Shown piece after piece: positions 33,710-42,329 of a DNA stretch of 64,000 nucleotides. Position numbers and translations under genes: made by a program. Position 1 is the stretch's first letter. Every line of letters begins with the position of its first letter. Origin of the DNA: Firmicutes bacterium UBA3553 (GTDB lineage: Bacteria; Bacillota; Clostridia; Tissierellales; Sedimentibacteraceae); assembly GCA_002381185.1 (NCBI GenBank), contig DFOA01000020.1:186001-250000 (forward strand), read 5' to 3'. The notes beneath the pieces were generated by a model. That model saw only the letters and a list, made by a program, of their open reading frames with translations, was not told the origin of the DNA and made no database searches.

Positions 33710-34348
33710 ATTTTTGTATACGACATATGAGTAAATTATTGGTACCAGCACCATAATAATAATTACTGCAAAGAAGACTTTAGTTTTTAAATAGTCAGGA
33801 AGGATTGCTGATATCATCATTAATAATCCTCCGGCAAACCATACCTTTCCACCTAATCTATGTGTTTTGTACCACACTTCCTCATCTGATAGAGTCCAGC
33901 TTGTGCGTATTCCCGCATAGTAATTTTGTTTGAACTTCGGCATTGAGTTGCCTATCATTGTAAACAGAAGCCCCATGGCAAACGGCATTATTATGCTGAT
34001 ATTTAGTACTTTAATATTCAGACTGACCGCTATCGTATATAGTTGTATTGCGAGCATAAGCAGAGATACTAAAAAGAATGTTAAATAGTACTGTTTATTA
34101 AACTTGCCATATGCATTTTTCTTGGGATCGACATTTCTGGCTACCTCTGCCAGAATAATCATAGCCAATATTACAAAAGGTTCAAGAAAAATATATATCC
34201 TGCCGCTATAATTATCAACATTTCCCGCTACATCAAAATGTATAGGAATTTGTTCAGGAAGATGGCTATATGAAATTATAGCTATTAATAATGTCAATGC
34301 TAGCAGAATCCATAATTTTATGTTGTCGTGTTTAAATATTTTGTTCAT
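33698..34348 (-). CDS. SdpI family membrane protein (DUF1648)
   Basis: A 216-residue protein with about six membrane helices. The N-terminal LPEQIPIHFDVAGNVDNYSGR is the DUF1648 signature and GIRTSWTLSDEEVWYKTHRLGGKVWFAGG the SdpI signature. In Bacillus subtilis, SdpI gives immunity to the SDP cannibalism peptide and sequesters the repressor SdpR. The partner repressor lies 1 bp upstream, but no toxin gene (sdpABC) is present, so it may sense or resist a foreign bacteriocin. Confidence 0.87.
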   Translation of the reverse strand: MNKIFKHDNIKLWILLALTLLIAIISYSHLPEQIPIHFDVAGNVDNYSGRIYIFLEPFVILAMIILAEVARNVDPKKNAYGKFNKQYYLTFFLVSLLMLAIQLYTIAVSLNIKVLNISIIMPFAMGLLFTMIGNSMPKFKQNYYAGIRTSWTLSDEEVWYKTHRLGGKVWFAGGLLMMISAILPDYLKTKVFFAVIIIMVLVPIIYSYVVYKNKNK

Positions 34349-34349
34349 A

Positions 34350-34616
34350 TTATTTTTCCTCCTTTAAAGAAGCAAGCCATGTTAATATTTCTTCAACCAC
34401 TGAAAGATTCAGTTCATAATAGATATACTTTCCTTGCTTATCATCTGTTACTAAATTTGCATTCTTCAATATTGATAAATGATGAGAAATGGAAGCTCCC
34501 GTCATCTGAAAATGATCTGATATTTCACCTGCAGACATTTTGCCGTTCCTCAACAGTTCAATTATCCGGCGCCTTGTCGGGTCCGACAAAGCCTTAAAGC
34601 TTTCTTGAAATCCCAT
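34350..34616 (-). CDS. ArsR family autorepressor (SdpR-like)
   Basis: An 88-residue ArsR winged helix: SFKALSDPTRRRIIELLRNGKMSAGEISDHFQMTGASISHHLSILKNANLVTDDKQGKYIYYELN. There are no metal-binding cysteines, in line with the SdpR branch. It precedes the SdpI-like gene with a 1-bp gap. A perfect 28-bp palindrome lies 20 bp upstream of its start, the natural autorepression site. Confidence 0.92.
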   Translation of the reverse strand: MGFQESFKALSDPTRRRIIELLRNGKMSAGEISDHFQMTGASISHHLSILKNANLVTDDKQGKYIYYELNLSVVEEILTWLASLKEEK

Positions 34617-34635
34617 ATATTCACCGTCCTACTTC

Positions 34636-34663
34636 ATTTAGACATTTAGATAAATGTCTAAAT
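34636..34663. promoter_or_regulatory. Perfect palindromic operator of the SdpR-like repressor
   Basis: ATTTAGACATTTA-GA-TAAATGTCTAAAT: 13-bp arms without mismatch around two bases. The core TAGACATTTA resembles other ArsR operators of the ATTTAnnnTAAAT type. It directly precedes the ArsR start. Confidence 0.8.
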
Positions 34664-34772
34664 ATATTATATTAATATTATTAGCTTTTGTCAATTGTAT
34701 TTTAATGGAATATAAGACAATAGGTATCTGCCCATTCACCGAGAATTATTAGGCAGTCTTTTATTTCTTCAT

Positions 34773-34812
34773 AAAATAACACCAACCAATATAGGTTGGC
34801 TGGCGCTATTTT
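34773..34812 (-). terminator. Terminator of the flavocytochrome gene
   Basis: Minus strand: GCGCCAGCCAACC, TATA, TTGGTTGGTGTTATTTT; the stem includes flanking AAAATA/TATTTT and ends in a T-rich stretch. Confidence 0.7.
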
Positions 34813-34884
34813 ATAATTATTATATTTGACTTCTGTCTGCAAGATTGATCTCTGGCAGTTAAAATCTAGATTTATAACCTTAAA

Positions 34885-36681
34885 CTATTTTGCTGCATTT
34901 TGTCCTGCTATTCTTCCAAATACAGTTATATCTGCAAGGGCATTGCTTCCTAATCTATTAGTCCCCTGGATTCCTCCAGTTACTTCACCTGCTGCAAATA
35001 ACCCTTCTATAACATTTCCTTCCTTATCTAAGACTTGGGCGTTTCCATTAATCTCTATACCGCCCATTGTGTGATGAACAGCCGGTGCTGCTTTACAAAT
35101 ATAAAATGGTGCAGTCTCAACTTTGGACGGCAAGCTTCTTTTATTAAATTCTAAATCATTTCCGGCATCTACATAGCTGTTATATTTGTCAACTGTATTT
35201 TTTAATTCAGCTGCATCAATTCCAAAGAAATCTGCAGCTTCTTCTAAAGTATCTGCTTTAACCAGTAATTTATTTTTATATAGATATTCAAGTTCAGGTT
35301 CATGGTTTTCTTGCAATTTACTGACCTCAAATCCATTTTGATCGAGCAGTTCATAGCATACATTTCCTGTTTGAGCTTTAATAGCCATAGACATCACATC
35401 ACGTCTGCCTAATTCCTCTACAAACCTTTTGCCTTCCTTGTTGACGATAATTGTATGCCCGTACAGCCTTGCATCATCATAATAAAGTAGTGTTCCAGTT
35501 AAAGGATCACATATTGGATATGTCTGGATGTATTCCATGCCTAATAAGTTGGCTCCTACTACTTCTGCCATTATAATCCCGTCCCCTGTACTGCCTGTTG
35601 TATTAGTTGATAAAATAGTTTCATCAATTTCAGGATTATATTTTACTCTCATTTCTACATTTGATCCGAAGCCTCCTGATGCTATAATCACAGCTTTGTT
35701 TGTGTTAAAGGTATAATTGGTATCCTCACCTGCTGCCTCCACACCAATTACCTTTCCGTTTTCATCAGTAATTAAAGTTGTAGCTTTTGTGTTTAACAAA
35801 ATAGGAATTTCCATTTCTTCGGCTTTGGCAACTAACTTAGATATAATTTCTCTTCCGCTTGCTCCCAATGGTATTAAGCTTCTTTTTACAGAATGTCCGC
35901 CAAAGAACATCAATTCATCTTCCCATACTACACCGACCTCGTCTCTCAGCCATTCTGCACCGGCAAGAGCATTTTCAGCCATAATTCTTACTAACTCTTC
36001 TTTAGCTTTATAGTCTCCGCCTTTTAGCGTGTCTTGAATATGAAGTTCGGCACTGTCTTCTATTCCTTCCTTTTTTTGCAGCCAGTTGTTGGCGGCTGCA
36101 TATTCAGCACCTGATATCAAAGTATTTCCGCCAGCCATCGGCATTTTTTCCAGGACTATTACATCAGCTCCTGCTGCTTTTGCCTCAATGGCTGCAGTAA
36201 GACCCGCTCCGCCTGCTCCTATTATTACAATATCATGTTTCTCTGCAACCTCTTTATTAGTTTCATCTTTAGGTTTTGCAGCAACTTTCCTGAGCATATC
36301 CTTTGTTGCACCTGCGGATGTCAATGCAGCATTTACCGCCTCTTTGAATCCCTTTGAAGTAAGTGTACAGCCAGAAACAATATCCACATCTAAAGTATTT
36401 TCAGAAATTATTTTTTCTGTTAAGTCTTCAATTGCATTATCAAAACCCGGTGTTTCATTATGGCTTACTGTCTTTATTTCAGTAATGGCATCTTCTTTTA
36501 TAGTTACTTCAACTTTTATTTCTCCGCCCTTTCCAAATCCGACACCTTCATAAACACCATCCTTTATCTGTGTTGTCTTTCCATCTGCTGTTTCATTTGT
36601 ACCTGAACTTTCAGCTGCATTGCATCCTGCCAAACTTACAGCTATAACAATAATTAATAATAACGCTAAAATTTTTTTCAA
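34885..36681 (-). CDS. Secreted FMN/FAD reductase, flavocytochrome c family (fumarate/urocanate reductase-like)
   Basis: A 598-residue lipoprotein: the signal peptide ends in LAGC at C20. An FMN_bind domain (about 40-120) follows, with the attachment motif SGCTLTS; T106 is the predicted flavinylated residue, but the usual Ala is Cys. From residue 150 comes the FAD domain: IVIIGAGGAGLTAAIEA, GGNTLISG, KRFVEELGRRD, VHHTMGGIEI and FAAGEVTGGIQGTNRLGSNALAD, the fumarate/urocanate reductase active-site blocks. It needs no haem domain and probably takes electrons from membrane flavoproteins to reduce an extracellular acceptor. It begins at TTG, 8 bases after GGAGG. The two-component system divergent from it is the likely controller. 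Confidence 0.88.
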   Translation of the reverse strand: MKKILALLLIIVIAVSLAGCNAAESSGTNETADGKTTQIKDGVYEGVGFGKGGEIKVEVTIKEDAITEIKTVSHNETPGFDNAIEDLTEKIISENTLDVDIVSGCTLTSKGFKEAVNAALTSAGATKDMLRKVAAKPKDETNKEVAEKHDIVIIGAGGAGLTAAIEAKAAGADVIVLEKMPMAGGNTLISGAEYAAANNWLQKKEGIEDSAELHIQDTLKGGDYKAKEELVRIMAENALAGAEWLRDEVGVVWEDELMFFGGHSVKRSLIPLGASGREIISKLVAKAEEMEIPILLNTKATTLITDENGKVIGVEAAGEDTNYTFNTNKAVIIASGGFGSNVEMRVKYNPEIDETILSTNTTGSTGDGIIMAEVVGANLLGMEYIQTYPICDPLTGTLLYYDDARLYGHTIIVNKEGKRFVEELGRRDVMSMAIKAQTGNVCYELLDQNGFEVSKLQENHEPELEYLYKNKLLVKADTLEEAADFFGIDAAELKNTVDKYNSYVDAGNDLEFNKRSLPSKVETAPFYICKAAPAVHHTMGGIEINGNAQVLDKEGNVIEGLFAAGEVTGGIQGTNRLGSNALADITVFGRIAGQNAAK

Positions 36682-36810
36682 TTTTCATTCCTCCTGCTTG
36701 TTAAATAATTACTTAAGTCTTAGTCAGTTTAACATAGCAGTTCCAATAAGTATTTACACTGTATAACAATATTTTTGTACTTTAAGATACTGCAAATAAA
36801 AATGTATTGA

Positions 36811-36844
36811 AATGTATTGAATTTTATTAAAAGTTTAATATAAT
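36811..36844 (+). promoter_or_regulatory. Tandem 10-bp repeat and SigA promoter of the kinase gene
   Basis: AATGTATTGA occurs twice head to tail (36811-36830). The second copy merges with TTGAAT (-35, 36817-36822 region); TATAAT lies at 36839-36844 after 16 bp. Response regulators with AraC domains commonly bind direct repeats, so this could be the target of the adjacent regulator, acting on itself and the divergent reductase gene. Confidence 0.45.
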
Positions 36845-36884
36845 TGTTATTATGCTCTCTGAAAAATCTGAAAGGTATAAAATT

Positions 36885-38615
36885 ATGTCCTTACGTTTAA
36901 AAATTATCATAGCTTTTGTTTTATGTATAACAATTATAATTTTTCCTCTGCTTTATGTACTGGAGACAACTGTAAAACCATTTAACATGGAACAGGCAGA
37001 AAAACAGACACTGCAGCTGGTTGATTCTAAATCAAATGAAATCAGTTCATGGTTAAACCAACGTATTAGTGAAATACGTATAATACATGAATATGCCTTA
37101 ACTAGCGGAATGGATCTTGAATCCTTAAAACCATACTTAGCCCGTTTGAACAAAACCCTCAGTACACAGTATGGAAACCTGAATGAAACATTTGCAATCG
37201 GAGCACTTGATGGATATGGCTGGGTAAACGACAGCATTACCATAAATATTTCCGGCCGTGATTATTTTGAAAAAGTAATGTCATGTGATATGGAATATAT
37301 AATTTCCAAGCCCATAATTTCCAAATCTGATGGTACTCCTGTATTTATCATCTGTTACCCGATTGTTAATGATAAAAATGAAAAAATAGGATTTATTAAT
37401 GGTGCCGTCAATTTAGACAAAATTTCTGAAATAGCAGGAGGCATTGATGTTTACAACGGTTTCTCATGGATTATGAATAAAAATTTAGACATATATTCTA
37501 TTGATAAAAGTGACTTGACTAAAAAATATATTTCATATGAGAGTTTAGCAAAAATAGTGGACAAATCAACGGATGTAAATTTAGGGACAATTCACATAAA
37601 AAATAATACAGGCAATGATGCAACCGTATTTTTTTCCGCTGTTCCATACACAGAAGACTGGGTTTTATGCACCATGATTGAAAATAAATATATACATGCT
37701 CAAACCAACTACATAATAGAATTAGTAGTAATCATAGGGATAGTATTGTTAATACTTGCAGTTTTGTATGCAGTCATTGTCTCCGTAAACATTGTAAGAC
37801 CTATTTATAAATTAAAAAATCATATGTTGGAGGTTTCTGGCGGGAACCTTGATTCCTTCTACGAATACAGGGGCAATGATGAAATATCAGTCTTGGTTAA
37901 AGTGTTTAATCAAATGCTGACCGATATTAAAAATTTGATAAACCAGGTTTATATAGTGCAAACACAAAAGCGTAATACTGAATTAAGAGTATTGCAGTCC
38001 CAGATAAATCCTCATTTTTTATATAATACTCTTGATACTATTCAATGGAAAGCCCTGGAACATAATGCCTATGATGCGGCTGACATGATCAATTCATTAT
38101 CGGTATTTTTCAGAATATCATTAAGTGATGGCAAAGAATTCATAACTATCGAAGACGAAGTTGAACATGTGAGAAATTATTTGGAAATACAGAAAATACG
38201 TTATAAAGATAAAGTAAATTATGATATTCATATGGAAGAATCAATATCTCAAAATCTTGTGCCTAAGATGATAATTCAGCCGTTAGTTGAAAACTCCATT
38301 TATCATGGACTTAAACTAAAAAAACAAACTGGAAATATTAAAATAAACATATTATCAGAAAATGACTATATAGTTATTGAAGTTACAGACAATGGATTAG
38401 GTATGAACAAAGAAAAATTATATGAACTCAGGAACAATCTTGCCAATTCAGTTGAATCTGAGCATTATGGATTATACAATATCAATGAGCGCTTAAAACT
38501 TACATTCAAAGACAAATACAATATTAATATTGAAAGTGAATTCAAAAACTGGACAAGGGTGTCATTAAAAATACCAAAGATTAGGGAGGGGTTCCAATGT
38601 TTAGAGCAGTTATAG
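36885..38615 (+). CDS. Sensor histidine kinase, LytS/YesM type
   Basis: About 576 residues. N-terminal membrane helix (LRLKIIIAFVLCITIIIFPLLYVL), an extracellular Cache-type sensor domain up to about residue 275, a second membrane helix (IIELVVIIGIVLLILAVLYAVIV), a HAMP segment, the His_kinase box LQSQINPHFLYNTLDTIQW with the phosphoacceptor His, and an HATPase with IIQPLVENSIYHGL and VTDNGLGMN. I start at ATG 36885, which AAAGG precedes; an ATG 33 bases upstream has no Shine-Dalgarno. Overlaps its response regulator by 19 bases. It faces outward like the reductase it probably controls. Confidence 0.9.
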   Translation: MSLRLKIIIAFVLCITIIIFPLLYVLETTVKPFNMEQAEKQTLQLVDSKSNEISSWLNQRISEIRIIHEYALTSGMDLESLKPYLARLNKTLSTQYGNLNETFAIGALDGYGWVNDSITINISGRDYFEKVMSCDMEYIISKPIISKSDGTPVFIICYPIVNDKNEKIGFINGAVNLDKISEIAGGIDVYNGFSWIMNKNLDIYSIDKSDLTKKYISYESLAKIVDKSTDVNLGTIHIKNNTGNDATVFFSAVPYTEDWVLCTMIENKYIHAQTNYIIELVVIIGIVLLILAVLYAVIVSVNIVRPIYKLKNHMLEVSGGNLDSFYEYRGNDEISVLVKVFNQMLTDIKNLINQVYIVQTQKRNTELRVLQSQINPHFLYNTLDTIQWKALEHNAYDAADMINSLSVFFRISLSDGKEFITIEDEVEHVRNYLEIQKIRYKDKVNYDIHMEESISQNLVPKMIIQPLVENSIYHGLKLKKQTGNIKINILSENDYIVIEVTDNGLGMNKEKLYELRNNLANSVESEHYGLYNINERLKLTFKDKYNINIESEFKNWTRVSLKIPKIREGFQCLEQL

Positions 38616-39355
38616 CAGATGATGAAGAAACTATTCGAAACGGTTTAAAAAAATTGATTGAGTCTTATGATTTAAATTTGACTGTTTCCGGAACTGCGAA
38701 GGACGGCGAAGAAGCCCTGCAGCTGATAACCAAGTACCAGCCCGAAATAATATTAATGGATATTAACATGCCTTTCATGAACGGCCTTGAGGTTATAGAA
38801 AAAATCAAAGAATTGGATTCTGATGCAAAAATAATTATAATATCGGGATATGACAAATTCAACTATGCACAAAAAGCATTAGAGTTAGGCGTCTACAGCT
38901 ACTTGCTGAAACCAATACAATTTAGAGAATTTAAAAATATAATTATCAAGGCTATGGATTCCTACAGTAAAAGGATGTGGGAAATAAACAAAATAAAAGA
39001 ATCAGACTATGATATGGCAAGTCATAAAAGCATAAGCTGTCAGGTTGTAAATTATATAAAAGAACATTTTACTCAAAATGATTTAACATTAAACCTGATG
39101 TCGGAACATCTGCATATAAGCCAATCATACATAACAAAAATAGTTAAACAGAAAACAGGTGCTAACTTCACAGATTATCTTAACAACTTAAGAATTAATA
39201 TGGCAATTAAAATTCTGCTGGATAAAGACAAAAGCTGCACCATAAATGAAATTGCTGAAATGGTAGGATACAGCAGCCAGCATTATTTCAGCAGAGCTTT
39301 TAAAAATTATACCGGACTTTCTCCGCTGCAATATAAAAATAAAAACATATTATAG
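38597..39355 (+). CDS. Response regulator, AraC family (YesN type)
   Basis: A 252-residue regulator: receiver domain with acidic pair ADDEET, phospho-acceptor Asp in IILMDINMPFMNG, and KPIQF; C-terminal AraC domain (SISCQVVNYIKEHFTQNDLTLNLMSEHLHISQSYITKIVKQKTGANFTDYLNNLRINMA, then YSSQHYFSRAFKNYTGLSPLQYK). Overlaps the kinase gene and follows GGGAGGGG. Likely activates the divergent flavin reductase. Confidence 0.92.
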   Translation: MFRAVIADDEETIRNGLKKLIESYDLNLTVSGTAKDGEEALQLITKYQPEIILMDINMPFMNGLEVIEKIKELDSDAKIIIISGYDKFNYAQKALELGVYSYLLKPIQFREFKNIIIKAMDSYSKRMWEINKIKESDYDMASHKSISCQVVNYIKEHFTQNDLTLNLMSEHLHISQSYITKIVKQKTGANFTDYLNNLRINMAIKILLDKDKSCTINEIAEMVGYSSQHYFSRAFKNYTGLSPLQYKNKNIL

Positions 39356-39390
39356 TGAGAGTTTACTATTTGCAGCGTTTAATCTATGGA

Positions 39391-39420
39391 TATGCTGCAC
39401 TAATTTCTTAGTGCAGCATA
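39391..39420. terminator. Hairpin between convergent genes
   Basis: TATGCTGCACTAA-TTTC-TTAGTGCAGCATA, a perfect 13-bp stem, but no clear T-run on either side. Probably a terminator or transcript-end stabiliser. Confidence 0.6.
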
Positions 39421-39439
39421 CCCAAAAGCATAATTCTTA

Positions 39440-40525
39440 TTATACTGCTGCCACACTCACATTATATAATTCCAAGAACTCAATGGCTTCCTTTATCATA
39501 GCCGGTGTGACTTCATATGGATAATGTCTTACATCTATTCCTTTTAATGCTTTTTCAATAACTTTGTCCACATCTTTCATTGAGCAGTGCAAATCTGAAA
39601 GCTTTGTCGGCAGTCCCAGATTTCTGTTGAACTTATAAATACGTTCAAATTCTTCTTTTTGCTTGTCAACAATCAGCAATATCAAAATTCCGTAAGAAAC
39701 AATCTCTCCATGAAGGTGTCCATGTTCCTCTATCTGAGGTATAACTGTAAATCCGTTATATACTGCATGAGCTAATCCCGTTGTTATATCTATGTTAACA
39801 AAATTTGAAACAAAACCTGTTGATATGATAATTCCCAGTATTATTTCTTCAAGCTCCGTAGAAACGGTATTCTTCTTGCAGTCTCCAAGCGCCCTTTCTC
39901 CATATTTCACAAAAGGGCCGCTGCACATGTTGCCGATATATACGCCCATGGCCTGTGAATGTGCGAGCTCATCTCCACGGCTTGATACTGAGCTTTCAAA
40001 ATATTTCGCCATTGAATCTCCTATCCCCGCCCAGAAATATTTGTCAGGAGCATTTGCAATAATCTCACTATCAATAAAAATATGCACAGGCGGCACGTTG
40101 GAAAATGAATATTCTCTCAGCGAGCCATCCGGATGATATAAGATGCCCAGACTCGTGCAAGATGCGCATGTTGATGCAATGGTCGGAAATGTAAAAAATG
40201 CTCTGTTTGTTGTTTGTGCCAGCACCTTTCCCGTATCTATGGCTTTTCCTCCGCCTACTGCAAAAATCATATCTGCTTCTTGAACTTCAGGCATTGCTTT
40301 AAGTCTCTCAATGTTTTCTATGGATGCTTCGCCGCCGAAAGAAAAGAATCCTGTGATTTTCAGCGGACTTTCTTCAATTGTGTTTTCTATTTTATTTCTG
40401 GCCGCCTTTATGGCCCTTTCACCGCCTATTACAACAGCCTTATTTCCATGCGGAATGCATATTTTAACTATTTCCTTGTATGCGTCAGGTCCTATGGTGT
40501 AACCCGGAAAAAATTGTGTATTCAT
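39440..40525 (-). CDS. Iron-containing alcohol dehydrogenase, glycerol dehydrogenase family
   Basis: A 361-residue NAD-dependent polyol or alcohol dehydrogenase: MIFAVGGGKAIDTGKVLA for NAD, FTFPTIASTCASCTSLGILYH, ITTGLAHAVYNGFTV and EEHGHLHGEIVSYGILILL with metal-binding histidines. The GldA branch oxidises vicinal diols or reduces keto compounds; the substrate here is unclear. It follows the YkvI-type transporter by 81 bp on the same strand, so both are read from the T-box leader. Start follows AAGGAG. Confidence 0.87.
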   Translation of the reverse strand: MNTQFFPGYTIGPDAYKEIVKICIPHGNKAVVIGGERAIKAARNKIENTIEESPLKITGFFSFGGEASIENIERLKAMPEVQEADMIFAVGGGKAIDTGKVLAQTTNRAFFTFPTIASTCASCTSLGILYHPDGSLREYSFSNVPPVHIFIDSEIIANAPDKYFWAGIGDSMAKYFESSVSSRGDELAHSQAMGVYIGNMCSGPFVKYGERALGDCKKNTVSTELEEIILGIIISTGFVSNFVNIDITTGLAHAVYNGFTVIPQIEEHGHLHGEIVSYGILILLIVDKQKEEFERIYKFNRNLGLPTKLSDLHCSMKDVDKVIEKALKGIDVRHYPYEVTPAMIKEAIEFLELYNVSVAAV

Positions 40526-40606
40526 TTCTATTTACTCCTTATTTTAATTTTCATCCGGCATTTTAAACTGCATGCTGAATTTCATATAATATTCCTAAGA
40601 TTTTTA

Positions 40607-41800
40607 TTAAAACTCTGCATTTTCTGCAAAGGGTACATTAATATCTGAATTTATTTCTTCTTCATTATTTTTTTGTTTTAAATACTTGCGGTTTTTATAC
40701 GCACCTACAGTTAAGAATGGAACTATTATAATCGCGATTCCCAGATATCCCATGTATCCGTAGCCGTATTTGATAATCTTATCCAAGCCTGCCATGGAAA
40801 TTCCCATTGACAAAGACATTATAAAGCAAGAAACCACAATTCTTCTTGCAATAACTTTATTGATTCGTGACAATGCCTTAGCTTTTTCAAATTTTGAAAC
40901 AAATCCGTATATGGTTGTTACACCTGTTGAAATGAAGCACAGGAACAAACAAATGTTGTATGCCCAGAAGACGTATGTCTTCCCCAGCTGTTTAGTTACA
41001 TACAGTGACGGCAGTGTTGATTCACCAGCCTGGGTAAACTCCGCATACCATCCTAACAGCATTATAACGGACAATACCAATGCAATTGAATTTATTACAA
41101 ATGAGATCATCATGGAGCGGGAAACTTCTTTTGGACTTTTCAATACCTTGCCGCATGAAATCATAGTCGGAATTACTACAGACTGAAAGCCTGCGTAAGT
41201 GAATGCTTTTAATATTCCTTTTGCTATATTCCCGCTGCTTGCTCTGACAGCAAACATACTTGATATTTCAGGCATCCTTGCATTAATTCCCAATATGAAT
41301 ATTACTGCACATGAGGATAAAATTCCTATGGACATGATTGTTGATGCACGGGAAACCATGGATGCTCCGAAAATTGTCATTGTCAAAAGTATTGCTCCGA
41401 CTGACATAACGGCATATCCATATGGTATATTGTATGTCTTGTTTAACAGTGATGCAGCTCCTGCTATAACAGCTCCTACTGCACATAAAACCATGGTGTA
41501 AAAATAAATATCAAACAAAATTGATAATTTGTCAAAAGGATGGTACAAAGTTTGAAAAAGCTCCTTGTAACTTGAAAGCCCTCTGGAATTGTACATAATT
41601 ATACATTCTCTTATAGTTAAAGTTAAAAGTGCCATAGCAATAACAGCCATGATCGGTGCAGTCCAGCCATACTGCACATAGTATTGTGTTGCCTGATTTC
41701 CGGTTGCGAAGCCTCCACCCGCATGAGAACTGAACAGTACACATGCAACCGCAAATGCACCTGTGAAGCCCATGTTCTTTGTTTTAGATTGTTTTTCCAT
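40607..41800 (-). CDS. YkvI family membrane transporter (APC-like)
   Basis: About 397 residues with 10 to 11 membrane helices. The start, FTGAFAVACVLFSSHAGGGFATGNQATQYYVQYGW, matches YkvI-type proteins of the amino acid/polyamine/organocation fold. Substrate unproven. It stands directly after a T-box leader, which responds to an uncharged tRNA, so it should move an amino acid or precursor. I start at ATG 41800 because AGAGG lies 7 bases upstream; upstream in-frame ATGs are too close to or within that site. Cotranscribed with the iron-dependent dehydrogenase. Confidence 0.85.
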   Translation of the reverse strand: MEKQSKTKNMGFTGAFAVACVLFSSHAGGGFATGNQATQYYVQYGWTAPIMAVIAMALLTLTIRECIIMYNSRGLSSYKELFQTLYHPFDKLSILFDIYFYTMVLCAVGAVIAGAASLLNKTYNIPYGYAVMSVGAILLTMTIFGASMVSRASTIMSIGILSSCAVIFILGINARMPEISSMFAVRASSGNIAKGILKAFTYAGFQSVVIPTMISCGKVLKSPKEVSRSMMISFVINSIALVLSVIMLLGWYAEFTQAGESTLPSLYVTKQLGKTYVFWAYNICLFLCFISTGVTTIYGFVSKFEKAKALSRINKVIARRIVVSCFIMSLSMGISMAGLDKIIKYGYGYMGYLGIAIIIVPFLTVGAYKNRKYLKQKNNEEEINSDINVPFAENAEF

Positions 41801-41867
41801 TTTCATACCTCTCATGATTAATTTTTTTAATACACTACTAGTTGTCCATGAGAAAGGTTTAAAATAT

Positions 41868-42185
41868 AAAAAAATCTTCCTCCCTCAGGGAAACTAATCC
41901 CTAAGAGACGGAAGATATATGATCTTTCGCGGTACCACTCTTATTCATTTCATACGAAATGCCCTCTAGATACGGATTATTATTAATCGATATCCTGCCA
42001 TTTTTAACGATTGGCTCCCGTACCTGCCTACTTGTTATAACTTTCGGCAAATCCGCTCAAAGGCTAGTTCGGCATCTCTTTGACATTGTTTCTCACCAAC
42101 CAACAACTCTCTGAAATCACTGAATAATGCTTACTGCTCCTTATCACTGCGTTTATGTTGCTCATTAACTTGTGTATTTTTTAGG
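41868..42185 (-). promoter_or_regulatory. T-box leader, probable tRNA-Ala specificity
   Basis: Minus-strand RNA leader of about 300 nt. Stem I shows GGAGCAGTA, AGAGAGTTG and GGTTGGTG blocks. The specifier side reads GATGCCGAACTAGCCTTTGAGC, where the codon before GAAC is GCC (Ala). The T-box AGAGTGGTACCGCG (41928-41941) carries UGGU, pairing with an ACCA tRNA end, as Ala has. The terminator follows: ATCTTCC and GGAAGAT arms plus inner pairs (41874-41916), then seven Ts. It reads through when the tRNA is uncharged. Specifier assignment is less sure than the T-box itself. Confidence 0.9.
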
Positions 42186-42215
42186 AGTATAACACCAATT
42201 AATAATACTTGTCAA
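42186..42215 (-). promoter_or_regulatory. SigA-type promoter of the T-box operon
   Basis: Minus strand TTGACA (42210-42215), 18 bp, TATACT (42186-42191), immediately upstream of the T-box stem I. The remaining gap to 42329 is AT-rich and shows nothing else. Confidence 0.7.
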
Positions 42216-42329
42216 TAAAAATTTTAATTTTTTTTTATTTATGCATAATTCACATACAAATATTTAAGAGTGTATTCTCGTATGCTTACAATTCTCAACT
42301 GCCGTTCTACCTCCAGTATCCTAAAGTTT

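Noticed and set aside
35717..36553. Long plus-strand frames opposite the flavocytochrome gene
   Set aside because: They are antisense reflections of conserved FAD and FMN domains, with no start signals.
39391..39420. Perfect 13-bp hairpin as a novel structured RNA
   Set aside because: It lies between convergent genes at the usual terminator place and has no further structure; transcript end is the simpler reading.
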